From assembly GCF_023195775.1 (NCBI RefSeq), contig NZ_CP096205.1, positions 3,164,001 through 3,228,000 on the forward strand: a stretch of 64,000 nucleotides of DNA, written 5' to 3'. Shown here one piece after another: positions 35,138 through 43,879 of the stretch. The notes under the pieces were generated by a model, which did no database searches, was not told where the DNA came from, and saw only the letters and a program-made list of their open reading frames with translations. Positions within the stretch are counted from its first letter, which is position 1; the number at the start of each line of letters is the position of its first letter. The position numbers were made by a program, and so were the translations under genes. The DNA comes from Flavobacterium azooxidireducens. Lineage in GTDB: Bacteria; Bacteroidota; Bacteroidia; Flavobacteriales; Flavobacteriaceae.

Positions 35138-38100
35138 TTATAAATTAAATTGATTTTTTAAATTTTCAAAATAAGAATCTTTATTTTCGATATGTACTTT
35201 TTCATCGTAAATTTTTATGAATTCTTTAATCTCATCAAGATAGTTAGTTGAATTATTATCTTCAATGATATTTATTATAAAAGGTTTTATCTTACCAAAT
35301 ATAGTAACATTACTTAATTCAAGTTGTGAATATTTACTTAAAAGAGATTTTGAAAGGTCAATGTCGTTATTTTTGTAGAGATTTTCTTTTAATGAAATGA
35401 AAAATTCGTAATCAGATTGATTAATTATATAATCACTAGATAATTCAATAATACTGGGATTCTTTTTTAATTGTTCATTAAAAAATTTCTTCTTGCCATC
35501 AAAGTTTGTTCTAAGGATATTTATAACATTTCGACTTTTATTATTAATAAATTTTAAATTTTTGATTAGCCTATTTATACAACTTACAGCTAGGTCCTTT
35601 TCGTCTATTTTTACTCTATTTTTATTCAATTCCCTTAAACCAAGATTTTGTTCTTCTTGATTATCAGAAGTAACTAACGCAATTATTTGATTTGAATATT
35701 TTTTAAAATCATAAAAATCTAAATCTTTTATTTTAAATAAAATAGCATATAATTTTTCTCTTTCAATTAAATCATTGCCTAACTGAATATGATTTAAAAT
35801 GTATTCGGCAGTTTTTAAAGAGTCTGGAATAATAATTTTTTTGCTATCTAATATTTCCGTGAACAAATCTATTTCATTAACAATCCATGAGTTAAATAAA
35901 AATTGTTTTTCTTCGTCACTGAAGTAATTGTAAAAAACTTTAAAATAATCAAAACTTAAATTTGATTTTGTAAGTAAAACATTTTTATATTCTACTTCTT
36001 TAAATAATGTTTCAATTTCAACTTTCTTTATTATGCTGTCATACATTATTTGTGCATCTATTCTTCTATCAAAAAATGACTTTATTCTTAATTTAAAATC
36101 ATCTTTCTTCGTTGCACTTATATTGGAAACGTAATTATATGTAAAATAGAATTTAAAAAACCATATTGAATTTTTGTAATTGGATTCTATAAATTGACTT
36201 TTGATTGTTTCGTATAATTGATCTGATTCTATTGTTGGAACATGATTAGTAGTATTATGAATTTTTGTAAATAATATAAAATATTTTTCTAACATTTTTT
36301 CCTTTTGATTTTCATCAAATTTTAGACCTACAACATATTTTATTTGATTGTTTATAAAAATACTGATTTGAGTATTTAATTCAACATTATAAAATGAATC
36401 TTCATAGTAGGAGATTAAGTCTAAAATTTTAATGATTGTTATGTAATCATTTTCACTTTCTATATTCATTTCCTCAATGTCTGCCTCAAGAAATAAATTT
36501 ATATTTTTAATTATTTCTTTGATATATTTTGAAGAAGCTAACTTTTTTCTGAGATTTTTATCAGTTGAAATTCTATCAAATATTTCTAAGTTAGTTGAAA
36601 ATTTATTTGTTATGATATTTCTGATTTTATCTAGTTCTTCGAAGTCAAAATAGTTATTGTTTTTAATAAACATCTCTAATAGATCATTTATATACTCTCC
36701 GGAATAATAACCATCTTCGAATTCTGTATCATCATGAAAATTTATAAAATCTGCAATCCATTGTCTTTTTAGTTCTCTTATAAAGTTGTTTCTTAAATAG
36801 TCTTCATAAACTTTTTCAAATATTTGGCTGACAATATTTTCAGAATTTATAAAGGAAATATTTTGTGTTGAATTTTTAAATTTATCATAAATTACTCTAT
36901 AGGTTATTGTATGTAATGTGATCTCGTAATGTTTTGTCAGAAATAATAAACCATCAATAAATTTGCATACTAAAATCGAATTTTTTGTGTTTCTTATTTT
37001 TTGTTGTATAATGAAATTAAAATCTTCTAAATTTTCTCTTATAGATAACTTATCAAGATATTCGAAATCTTCACCTAGTTCAAATTGTCTCTCTTTGTTA
37101 AGATTTTTGTTTAAATCATTTACATTGATTATGTTATTTATTTCCTGAGTTTCAATCATTTTAATTAACCTTTCACTATTAGGAAATTTTTCTTCAAATT
37201 CACTTTTTCGCAATTTAAAGAACACATCTAGTGAGTTAATTTTTATGTAACTTGTTAGGGTAAGAAATTTTTTAAAGTCAGATTCATTTACATCTTTAAG
37301 AAAATTTATTTCTTTAAAATTCTTTGAACTAATTTCTTCTAAATCATAAATTAAATTACTTTTTAGATATTCCATTACATCAGGGAATTTTTGAACAAGT
37401 AGTAAATACTTTGCAAATTGTGCCATTTGATTTTTTAAATTAAAGCCAGAAATGTTTCTCTTTTCTATCAATAAAAAATTAGATATTAGTATATTGACAT
37501 ATTGAATTATTTGTCTTGGATTTTTATCAAAAACAAGAACAATCAAAGCCGCAATATCTTCATTATCTAATTCTGCGATTTTACTGTTTTTTAGACATTG
37601 TTTTGCAAGTTTTTCTAACTCATTCGTATAAAATTCAGGAATCCATATAATTGTGTTAAAAAACTTTCTTAAATACTCACTAGAATAAGTTTCATAATCC
37701 TTATCATCTTCTTTATAATTAAGAGATTTTTTTAAATGTCTTTTAATAGCTTTCTCATCACATGGAATTATAAAAGTTACATCCTTATCTTTTACGCTTT
37801 CATCAATAGGGTCTAGAAATGTTTTAATGGTAGACATTATTTCTAGGGCTTTATCTCCATTAACTCGATCAAGATTGTCAAAAACTATAATTAATTTTTC
37901 TTTTTTGAGCCCTTCATTCAAAATTCTTTTAAATTCATTTTCAAATTCATTTGGGTCTTTAAATTTATCTTGTGTAGTAGTAATTTTTTTTACTTCAATA
38001 AATTGATTGATATATTTAAATAAAACAGAGAAGGATAAAAGGGAAAAAATAGAAATTACAATTTGTCCTATCACATTTGATAAATCTATTAGATTTAACC

Positions 38101-38590
38101 AAATATCTAAAATAAGGGAAAATAAAAGAAAAGGAAGCAACAAACCTGAAGATATAATTAAGAGTGCAAAAAAATGAGGTTTTATCTTTTTCCAATTCAA
38201 AATTTGAATCTCATCATTAACGACTTTCGTATTACTAGTTCTTTCGTCTAGCTCATACTTTAAAGAAAATACTTTTTCATCATTATATTTTTTTAAATCC
38301 TTGACAAGATGGCTTAAAAAAGTTCTTCTTAATGAATCTCCTTCGTGCTTCCAGACATCAAAGATTACTAATGGAATTTCATTTTTTAGTTCTTCTTTTA
38401 ATGAAACAGCAATACTACTCTTCCCAGATCCCCAATCTCCATATAGTCCAATAGTAAAGGATTCAGGTGATTTTTTGACTATTTTTTTTAGTACCGATAC
38501 GATTTCTTTATGACCAAATGAAAGAGAAATGCTATTATTTGCCTTAAGTGGCTTTTCTGATATGAATTGAAAGTCATTCTTTTTGATCAT
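35138..38590 (-). CDS. KAP-family P-loop NTPase, large membrane-associated protein
   Basis: 1150 residues. Walker A GDWGSGKSS is at 51-59, Walker B IIVFDNLDR near 235-245, and KAP sensor-like segments (FIIPCDEKAIKRHL, YLRKFFNTIIWIPEFY) follow. Two membrane helices lie between Walker A and B (about 135-165 and 170-195), as in classic KAP NTPases. The remaining 700 residues are helical and Asn/Lys/Ile-rich with no domain I recognise. KAP NTPases include PifA (phage T7 exclusion). It lies 71 bp downstream of the PIN-domain gene, same strand, so probably an operon. Confidence 0.87.
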   Translation of the reverse strand: MIKKNDFQFISEKPLKANNSISLSFGHKEIVSVLKKIVKKSPESFTIGLYGDWGSGKSSIAVSLKEELKNEIPLVIFDVWKHEGDSLRRTFLSHLVKDLKKYNDEKVFSLKYELDERTSNTKVVNDEIQILNWKKIKPHFFALLIISSGLLLPFLLFSLILDIWLNLIDLSNVIGQIVISIFSLLSFSVLFKYINQFIEVKKITTTQDKFKDPNEFENEFKRILNEGLKKEKLIIVFDNLDRVNGDKALEIMSTIKTFLDPIDESVKDKDVTFIIPCDEKAIKRHLKKSLNYKEDDKDYETYSSEYLRKFFNTIIWIPEFYTNELEKLAKQCLKNSKIAELDNEDIAALIVLVFDKNPRQIIQYVNILISNFLLIEKRNISGFNLKNQMAQFAKYLLLVQKFPDVMEYLKSNLIYDLEEISSKNFKEINFLKDVNESDFKKFLTLTSYIKINSLDVFFKLRKSEFEEKFPNSERLIKMIETQEINNIINVNDLNKNLNKERQFELGEDFEYLDKLSIRENLEDFNFIIQQKIRNTKNSILVCKFIDGLLFLTKHYEITLHTITYRVIYDKFKNSTQNISFINSENIVSQIFEKVYEDYLRNNFIRELKRQWIADFINFHDDTEFEDGYYSGEYINDLLEMFIKNNNYFDFEELDKIRNIITNKFSTNLEIFDRISTDKNLRKKLASSKYIKEIIKNINLFLEADIEEMNIESENDYITIIKILDLISYYEDSFYNVELNTQISIFINNQIKYVVGLKFDENQKEKMLEKYFILFTKIHNTTNHVPTIESDQLYETIKSQFIESNYKNSIWFFKFYFTYNYVSNISATKKDDFKLRIKSFFDRRIDAQIMYDSIIKKVEIETLFKEVEYKNVLLTKSNLSFDYFKVFYNYFSDEEKQFLFNSWIVNEIDLFTEILDSKKIIIPDSLKTAEYILNHIQLGNDLIEREKLYAILFKIKDLDFYDFKKYSNQIIALVTSDNQEEQNLGLRELNKNRVKIDEKDLAVSCINRLIKNLKFINNKSRNVINILRTNFDGKKKFFNEQLKKNPSIIELSSDYIINQSDYEFFISLKENLYKNNDIDLSKSLLSKYSQLELSNVTIFGKIKPFIINIIEDNNSTNYLDEIKEFIKIYDEKVHIENKDSYFENLKNQFNL

Positions 38591-38661
38591 AGTAAAAAGT
38601 AATTTGTATAATTATACTTAATTTTTGATAATAAATCTTAATGAAACTCCTTTAAATCTAT

Positions 38662-39585
38662 CTACTTTATATTTTTTATATTGTTCATATATTCCATAGC
38701 TCTCTGTATCCTCATTGAAAACTCACGGCTTTCATTTATCATTTTCAAATTTTCTGACGCTTTACCCATTGCTCTAACTGTATCGTAAATTGAAAGATTA
38801 TTTGAGAACTTTATCACTTTTTCCTCTTCTTCAATCATTTCTTCAGTAACTGGAATTTGAACTAGTTGAAATGCTTTACTTAATTTGTCAGTCAGAAAAA
38901 TCGTTTGTTTTTTGCCAATTCGTTGAATAAATTCTTGCCTTAACCAATCGTTTATATATGATTCATTGTCATAGATTACTCCAAAATCAGTATCCCTAGT
39001 TACTAAAATTATATTTTTTTTATTTTCTTCAGCACATTTAATAATCCATTCCCAATTAACGGCATCACCAATTGAATTATCATCTTTTTTTCTTGGAGGA
39101 TATCCCAGATTAAATCGTTTATTTGCCAGTTCTCTAATTTTGAATCGTATCTCATTTTTTCTATCAAGATTTATAGGCGATTTGTTTGTGAAAATATTTT
39201 CCAAAGACTTGTATACAGGGTCTTTTATATTGGGGTTTTTTAAAACTTCTTCAATAAGAGTTTTTAATTTTTTTTGAAGTTCATCTATTTCTTTTTTTGA
39301 TTTTTTCATTTTCTCAACCGCTTCGTCATTAGAAAAAATTGTAGGAACATTTAGATTAACACTTATTTTATTTATTTCAGTAATAGATTCAAGAATTGCA
39401 CTCTGTCTATTTTTCTTATATTCCATTTCAACTTGACTTGAAGTAATTATCAAATTTTTATGTTTTACAATTTCTTCTAAATATTTCATTGATACATTGG
39501 ATTTTCTGATTCTGTAAAAATCGAGATATATATTAGTATCAATGAAAATTAAAGAGTCGCTTTTTGGAATGTTTTTTTCTGTCAT
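38662..39585 (-). CDS. PIN-domain protein, predicted ribonuclease
   Basis: 307 residues with a PIN fold at the N-terminus: FIDTNIYLDFYR (Asp16, Asp22), an acidic EVEMEYKKNR-type second position (Glu53/Glu55), a third conserved Asp in NSIGDAVNWEWII (about 170), and a fourth in LVTRDTDFG (about 197). A helical domain of about 90 residues sits between acidic sites, and another ends the protein. PIN proteins are usually Mg-dependent RNases. No antitoxin-like small gene is adjacent; instead the KAP NTPase follows. This ORF starts near a long AT-rich spacer to the + strand S1 gene. Confidence 0.8.
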   Translation of the reverse strand: MTEKNIPKSDSLIFIDTNIYLDFYRIRKSNVSMKYLEEIVKHKNLIITSSQVEMEYKKNRQSAILESITEINKISVNLNVPTIFSNDEAVEKMKKSKKEIDELQKKLKTLIEEVLKNPNIKDPVYKSLENIFTNKSPINLDRKNEIRFKIRELANKRFNLGYPPRKKDDNSIGDAVNWEWIIKCAEENKKNIILVTRDTDFGVIYDNESYINDWLRQEFIQRIGKKQTIFLTDKLSKAFQLVQIPVTEEMIEEEEKVIKFSNNLSIYDTVRAMGKASENLKMINESREFSMRIQRAMEYMNNIKNIK

Positions 39586-39825
39586 TTCTTTTAATTATAT
39601 TAAAATTATTCAAAAGGGTTTTAATTTTAGGTGTGTAACAGATTATTATTTTAAATATTTATAACTCAACCTTTATCAAACCTAACCAATTTTAACATAT
39701 TTTCAAACTATTACAAAATTACTTTTTAACAAATTAACTAAATAAATTTATATTCATTTTACGGAAATCCGTAATCAACTTAAAAAATCAATAACAAGTC
39801 ATCACCACATCCCCACATTAACCAA

Positions 39826-39856
39826 TTGCCACATCGCCACATTTTCCCTACCTTTG
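39826..39856 (+). promoter_or_regulatory. Bacteroidetes consensus promoter of the S1-domain gene
   Basis: TTG (39826-39828), 20 nt, then TACCTTTG (39849-39856) fits the consensus exactly. It lies 15 nt before the ATG at 39872, and the upstream TTG at 39854 falls inside the box, so it is not the start. Confidence 0.75.
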
Positions 39857-39871
39857 CCCAAAATCATCCTT

Positions 39872-40705
39872 ATGCTTACGATTGGCGTTCATCATACCCT
39901 TAAAATTGACCGAAGTACCCAAGTGGGTCTGTTTTTAACCGACGGAAAAGACGATGTGTTGCTTCCTGTTAAATATGTTCCGAACGACTATGAAATAGGG
40001 CAGGAGCTTACTGTTTTTGTGTATTTGGATCATGAGGAACGTCCTGTTGCTACTACGCTAAAACCGTATATCACGTTGGGTGATTATGCTTTTTTGCGGG
40101 TGAACTACACCAACCAGTTTGGTGCTTTTTTAGATTGGGGTTTGGAGAAGGATTTGTTTGTTCCGTTTAAAGAGCAAGCCCGCCCAATGGAGCAAGGCAA
40201 ACGCTATTTGGTGCATTTGTTTCTGGATGACCGAACGAATCGTTTGGTGGGTTCCAGCAAGATTAATCAGTTTTTAGACAAAGAGCCTTCGGGCTTGGAA
40301 AGCGGTGAGGAAGTGCATTTGATTATTTCACACATTACCGATATTGGTATTAATGTGATTATTAATGGCAGGTTTCGCGGATTGGTGTATAAGAATGAGG
40401 TGTATGATGATAAAATTCGTCCGGGCGACAAAACGAAAGGGTTTGTGAAGATCGTTCGCCCTGATGGTAAAATAGATGTTTCTTTACATAAAGTAGGTTT
40501 TGAAAGTATTGAGGAGAATGCTCAAGTGGTGCTGGACGAACTGAAAGCAAGTCGCGGTTTTCTTAGACTGACGGATGATAGCCATCCTGAGGATATTAAA
40601 ACGGTGTTGAAAATGAGTAAAAAGACGTTTAAAAAAGCGATTGGTGCTTTGTATCGTCAGAAGTTGATTGAGATTAGGGAGGATGGGATTTATTTGGTTA
40701 AGTAG
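39872..40705 (+). CDS. S1-domain RNA-binding protein (CvfB family)
   Basis: 277 residues from the ATG at 39872; an in-frame TTG at 39854 is in the promoter. It is a CvfB/YitL-like protein with several S1-type OB folds: VGLFLTDGKDDVLLPVKYVP, NQFGAFLDWGLEKDLFVPFKEQ, and ININVIINGRFRGLVYKNEVYDD. A winged-helix end (DIKTVLKMSKKTFKKAIGALYRQKLIEIREDGIYLV) is the usual C-terminus. CvfB affects virulence gene expression in Staphylococcus; the general role in other bacteria is RNA binding. Alone, with a strong promoter. Confidence 0.88.
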   Translation: MLTIGVHHTLKIDRSTQVGLFLTDGKDDVLLPVKYVPNDYEIGQELTVFVYLDHEERPVATTLKPYITLGDYAFLRVNYTNQFGAFLDWGLEKDLFVPFKEQARPMEQGKRYLVHLFLDDRTNRLVGSSKINQFLDKEPSGLESGEEVHLIISHITDIGINVIINGRFRGLVYKNEVYDDKIRPGDKTKGFVKIVRPDGKIDVSLHKVGFESIEENAQVVLDELKASRGFLRLTDDSHPEDIKTVLKMSKKTFKKAIGALYRQKLIEIREDGIYLVK

Positions 40706-41134
40706 GGTTGAAGGTTTCAGGTTTGCGTCTTTGCGTCTTTGCGAGAAAATAAAAATTGTAATTGACTTAGACTGAAAACTGTAACTGAAATTTTTTTTCT
40801 AAAACAAAACACGGAAAGCACAGAAAAGAGATTCCTACGGAATGACAAGATTGTCTGAAAAATGAGTGTGAGATTCCTCATGCTTCGGAATGACAAGATT
40901 GTGTGAAAACTGGGACTGAAAACTATTTTTTAACCATATAAGTTTTTTAAGTTTTTTGATGCGTGGAAGTAAGTTTAAGTTCATTTAAGTTTTGCCACTA
41001 AGGCACGAAGTAGCTAAGTTTTTTAAGTTTTGTATAAGACACAAAGTCTCCGAGGTTCTAAAATCTAACAATCTAACAATCGAATAATCCAACAATCGAA
41101 TAATCCAACAATCGAATAATCTAACAATCTACCA
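40706..41134 (+). repeat. Degenerate repeat tract upstream of a small membrane-protein gene
   Basis: 429 bp: a half copy of the TTTGCG hairpin repeat (about 40723-40748), two copies of the GGAATGACAAG repeat (about 40827 and 40869-40892), an ACCATATAAGTTTT segment resembling the tandem units below, and a 16-bp tandem repeat just before the 97-residue gene. No gene seen. Confidence 0.6.
41062..41133 (+). repeat. 16-bp minisatellite directly before the 41135 gene
   Basis: AACAATCGAATAATCC occurs about three times with partial flanks, between 41062 and 41133. It abuts the ATG at 41135, so it would form the leader of that gene. Confidence 0.6.
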
Positions 41135-41428
41135 ATGATTACTAAACCCAAACTATACCTTTCGCTAAGCATCTTCGCTTTCATCCTTTTGTTTTTAGGA
41201 ATAGTGAAAAGCTTTTTTCCTATTACTTTGTTTGGGGTGACTTTTGATTTTATTTGGATTCCGACAGCTTTGTTGGTTTTTTTTATGCCTTTGCTGAATT
41301 GTGTGGAAATCATCAAAAACACGGATGAAATCAATATTCTTTATTGGATTGGACTTTTGCTGAATGTTATTTGTATGATTTTTTTACTGCGGCATTTGGG
41401 GATTGGGTTTGAGGAGTATAGTTTTTAA
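41135..41428 (+). CDS. Small hypothetical membrane protein embedded in repeats
   Basis: 97 residues with three hydrophobic segments (about 8-28, 35-52 and 64-85). The protein-like segment FGVTFDFIWIPTALLVFFM between helices reads like a genuine membrane protein. I recognise no family. The gene is bounded on both sides by dispersed repeats, and its 5' leader is the 16-bp minisatellite. Confidence 0.6.
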   Translation: MITKPKLYLSLSIFAFILLFLGIVKSFFPITLFGVTFDFIWIPTALLVFFMPLLNCVEIIKNTDEINILYWIGLLLNVICMIFLLRHLGIGFEEYSF

Positions 41429-42528
41429 GGTTTTTGCCACTAAGGCACAAAGTTGCTAAGGCTTTTTCACGCCGAGTCGCGGAGACGTAAAGGAAGAAAA
41501 CGTAGAGCTTTGCGTCTTTGCGACTTTGCGAGAGAATTAAGAATTATGTGAACAGCTTTTTCTCACTGAAAGCACTGAAAGCACAGAAAAAAGATTCCTA
41601 CGGAATGACAAGATTGGGGTAAACTTGGTGTGAGATTCCTACGGAATGACAAGATTGGGGGGAAACTGGGAGCGAGATTCCTACGGAACGACAAGACTGT
41701 GTGAAAACTAGGACTGAAAACTGTTTTTTACAATATAAGTTTTTATTTTTTTACCGCTAAGGCACGAAGTAGTTAAGATTTTTTCACGCAGAGTCGCGGA
41801 GACGCAAAGGAAGAAAACGTAGAGCTTTGCGTCTTTGCGACTTTGCGAGAGATTAAATTTTTGGAAGGAACTTTTACTAAATACTTTTTCTCACAGAAAA
41901 CACGGGAAGAGATTCCTACGGAATGACAAGACTGTGTGAAAACTGTTTTTTACAATATAAGTTTTTATTTTTTTACCGCTCAGGCACGAAGTAGTAAAGA
42001 TTTTTTCACGCAGAGTCGCGGAGACGCAAAGGAAGAAAACGTAGAGCTTTGCGTCTTTGCGACTTTGCGAGCCAATAAATTTTGATGGAACTTTTACTAA
42101 ATACTTTTTCTCACAGAAAACACGGGAAGAGATTCCTACGGAATGACAAGACTGTGTGAAAACTAGGACTGAAAACTGTTTTTTACAATATAAGTTTTTA
42201 TTTTTTTACCGCTAAGGCACGAAGTAGTTAAGATTTTTTCACGCAGAGTCGCGGAGACGCAAAGGAAGAAAACGTAGAGCTTTGCGTCTTTGCGACTTTG
42301 CGAGAGAATTAAGAATTATGTGAACAGCTTTTTCTCACTGAAAGTACTGAAAGCACAGAAAAAAGATTCCTACGGAATGACAAGATTGGGGTAAACTTGG
42401 TGTGAGATTCCTACGGAATGACAAGACTGGGTGAAAATTGGGACCGAAAACTTTGGCCTACAACCAACAACAGAAAACACAGACAACCGACAACAGACAA
42501 CGGACAACAGACAACGGACAACAGAAAA
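41429..42528 (+). repeat. Four tandem copies of a composite repeat unit
   Basis: Units of about 220-295 bp: 41429-41722, 41723-41944, 41945-42177 and 42178-42450. Each has ACAATATAAGTTTTTATT (diverged in unit 1), ACCGCTAAGGCACGAAG, the TTTGCG hairpin (for example 41787-41809 with 41825-41847), CTCACAGAAAACACGG-like sequence and TTCCTACGGAATGACAAG. Units 1 and 4 share a GAATTATGTGAACAGC variant and units 2 and 3 share an AACTTTTACTAAATACTTTT variant. Tail at 42455-42528: ACAGACAACGGACAAC units. No gene seen. Confidence 0.8.
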
Positions 42529-43731
42529 CTACTCCTTATCATTCAACTCAAAAGGATAATCTCCAAACAAAGCAGAAAGCTTCATCGCTTGATACGTTTT
42601 TTGAGTGTACTTGTTCGATAAAGCAATAATCACAATCGTGTCCTTTTTTAAAGTTGTGTAGGATGAGGTATTTCCGTGCCACCAACCGTTGTGGTAATGC
42701 AAAGTTTGTCCGGTTTCCCATTCGCGGAGACGAATGCCTAAGCCGTAGTTTTTTACGCCACGTTTTTCATAGCTGTAGCCTTTTAGGGCTTCTTCCCATA
42801 AATCTTTTCGGAGAAATTCAGTTGAATAAGTAGCCAAATCGAACTTCACTAAATCACGTGGAGTGGAATAGACGTTTTTGTCACCGTAAATAGCATCAAA
42901 CTGATCCCAACCGTGATTGACATAACTGGACTTGTAGGATTGACTTACGTCCTTTTTTTGCTTTTCAAAGTCAATTACAAACGTATCGTTCATGCCCAGC
43001 GGGGTGAATATTTGCTCTTGCATTGCTTCGGCATAACTTTTTTCGGTTACTTTCTCAATGATGAGAGCCAGCATGGCATAATTGGTGTTGCAGTAATTAA
43101 ATTTAGTATCGTTTTTGGCTAACAACGCAAATTTGTATCGTTTTAAATAATCTAACACATCAGCATTGGAGAGGACTTTTCTGGAGTTCCAACCTTTTAT
43201 GCTTTCGCTGAAGCGGGAATAGTGCGGCAATCCGCTTCTGTGGTTCAACAGCGTTTTAACAGTTGTATTTTGATAGGGAAAGTCGGGTAGGTAGGTTTGG
43301 ACTTTCTCGTTTAAATCGATTTTATTTTCTTGTACTAATTTTAAAACAAGTGTGGCAGTCATTACTTTACTCACCGAAGCTAAATGCAAAGCAGATGTTT
43401 CCGAAATCGGTGTTTTGGTAGCAAAATTGGCATAGCCTTTATAGTCTTCGAAAATGATTTTTCCGTTTTTGGCAACTAATAATGCTCCGCTAAAATCGGA
43501 TAATCCTATTTTTTTGCTGTAAAATTCAGAAACCTGTCTTTCTTTTTCAAAAGCATAATCTTCTGAAACAGGATTCAATTTTAATGAAAAGGGTATAGTG
43601 ATTAAAGAAGAATCTATCGATATAATTTCTTCTTCTACATGTTGAGCTAAAAGCGGAGCTTCCTCTTTTTTCTGACAGGAAAAAGTGAACAGTATGGTGG
43701 AAATTGCAACAGCAATTGATAATTTAGACAT
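42529..43731 (-). CDS. Serine hydrolase, class C beta-lactamase-like lipoprotein
   Basis: 400 residues from the ATG at 43731. MSKLSIAVAISTILFTFSCQKK is a lipoprotein signal with Cys19. The beta-lactamase/DD-peptidase motifs are SxxK at 119-122 (ASVSKVM), YxN at 213-215 (NYCNTNY) and HNGWWHG near 350 in place of KTG. These put it in the beta-lactamase-like family that includes esterases and DD-peptidases, not necessarily a true lactamase. Its stop abuts the composite repeat block. Confidence 0.87.
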   Translation of the reverse strand: MSKLSIAVAISTILFTFSCQKKEEAPLLAQHVEEEIISIDSSLITIPFSLKLNPVSEDYAFEKERQVSEFYSKKIGLSDFSGALLVAKNGKIIFEDYKGYANFATKTPISETSALHLASVSKVMTATLVLKLVQENKIDLNEKVQTYLPDFPYQNTTVKTLLNHRSGLPHYSRFSESIKGWNSRKVLSNADVLDYLKRYKFALLAKNDTKFNYCNTNYAMLALIIEKVTEKSYAEAMQEQIFTPLGMNDTFVIDFEKQKKDVSQSYKSSYVNHGWDQFDAIYGDKNVYSTPRDLVKFDLATYSTEFLRKDLWEEALKGYSYEKRGVKNYGLGIRLREWETGQTLHYHNGWWHGNTSSYTTLKKDTIVIIALSNKYTQKTYQAMKLSALFGDYPFELNDKE

Positions 43732-43763
43732 TCGCAAGTGGGGTATTCAGTTTGTTGGAAAAA

Positions 43764-43771
43764 CAAAACTA
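43764..43771 (-). promoter_or_regulatory. -7 promoter element of the serine hydrolase gene
   Basis: On the minus strand TAGTTTTG matches TAnnTTTG, 32 nt before the ATG at 43731. The -33 element is unclear. Confidence 0.45.
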
Positions 43772-43879
43772 AACTTTTTAAACTTAAAATTATCTAAATT
43801 ATATCAATTTTAGGATTAATTTTCAACAGGTAATTAACAAAAGCTTCTTTGTCTTTCGAGGAAAGATTAATAGTATCAA

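Noticed and set aside
35138-39585. The PIN protein as the toxin of a toxin-antitoxin pair
   Set aside because: At 307 residues it is much larger than VapC-type toxins, and no small antitoxin gene is adjacent.
41429-42450. The tandem repeats as a CRISPR array
   Set aside because: Units are 220-295 bp with conserved sequence throughout; there are no short constant repeats with unique 30-nt spacers and no cas genes in the window.
42418-42629. Two overlapping frames rich in Thr, Asp and Gln (TTDNGQQ)
   Set aside because: They are translations of the ACAGACAACGGACAAC repeat tract and run into the antisense strand of the serine hydrolase gene.
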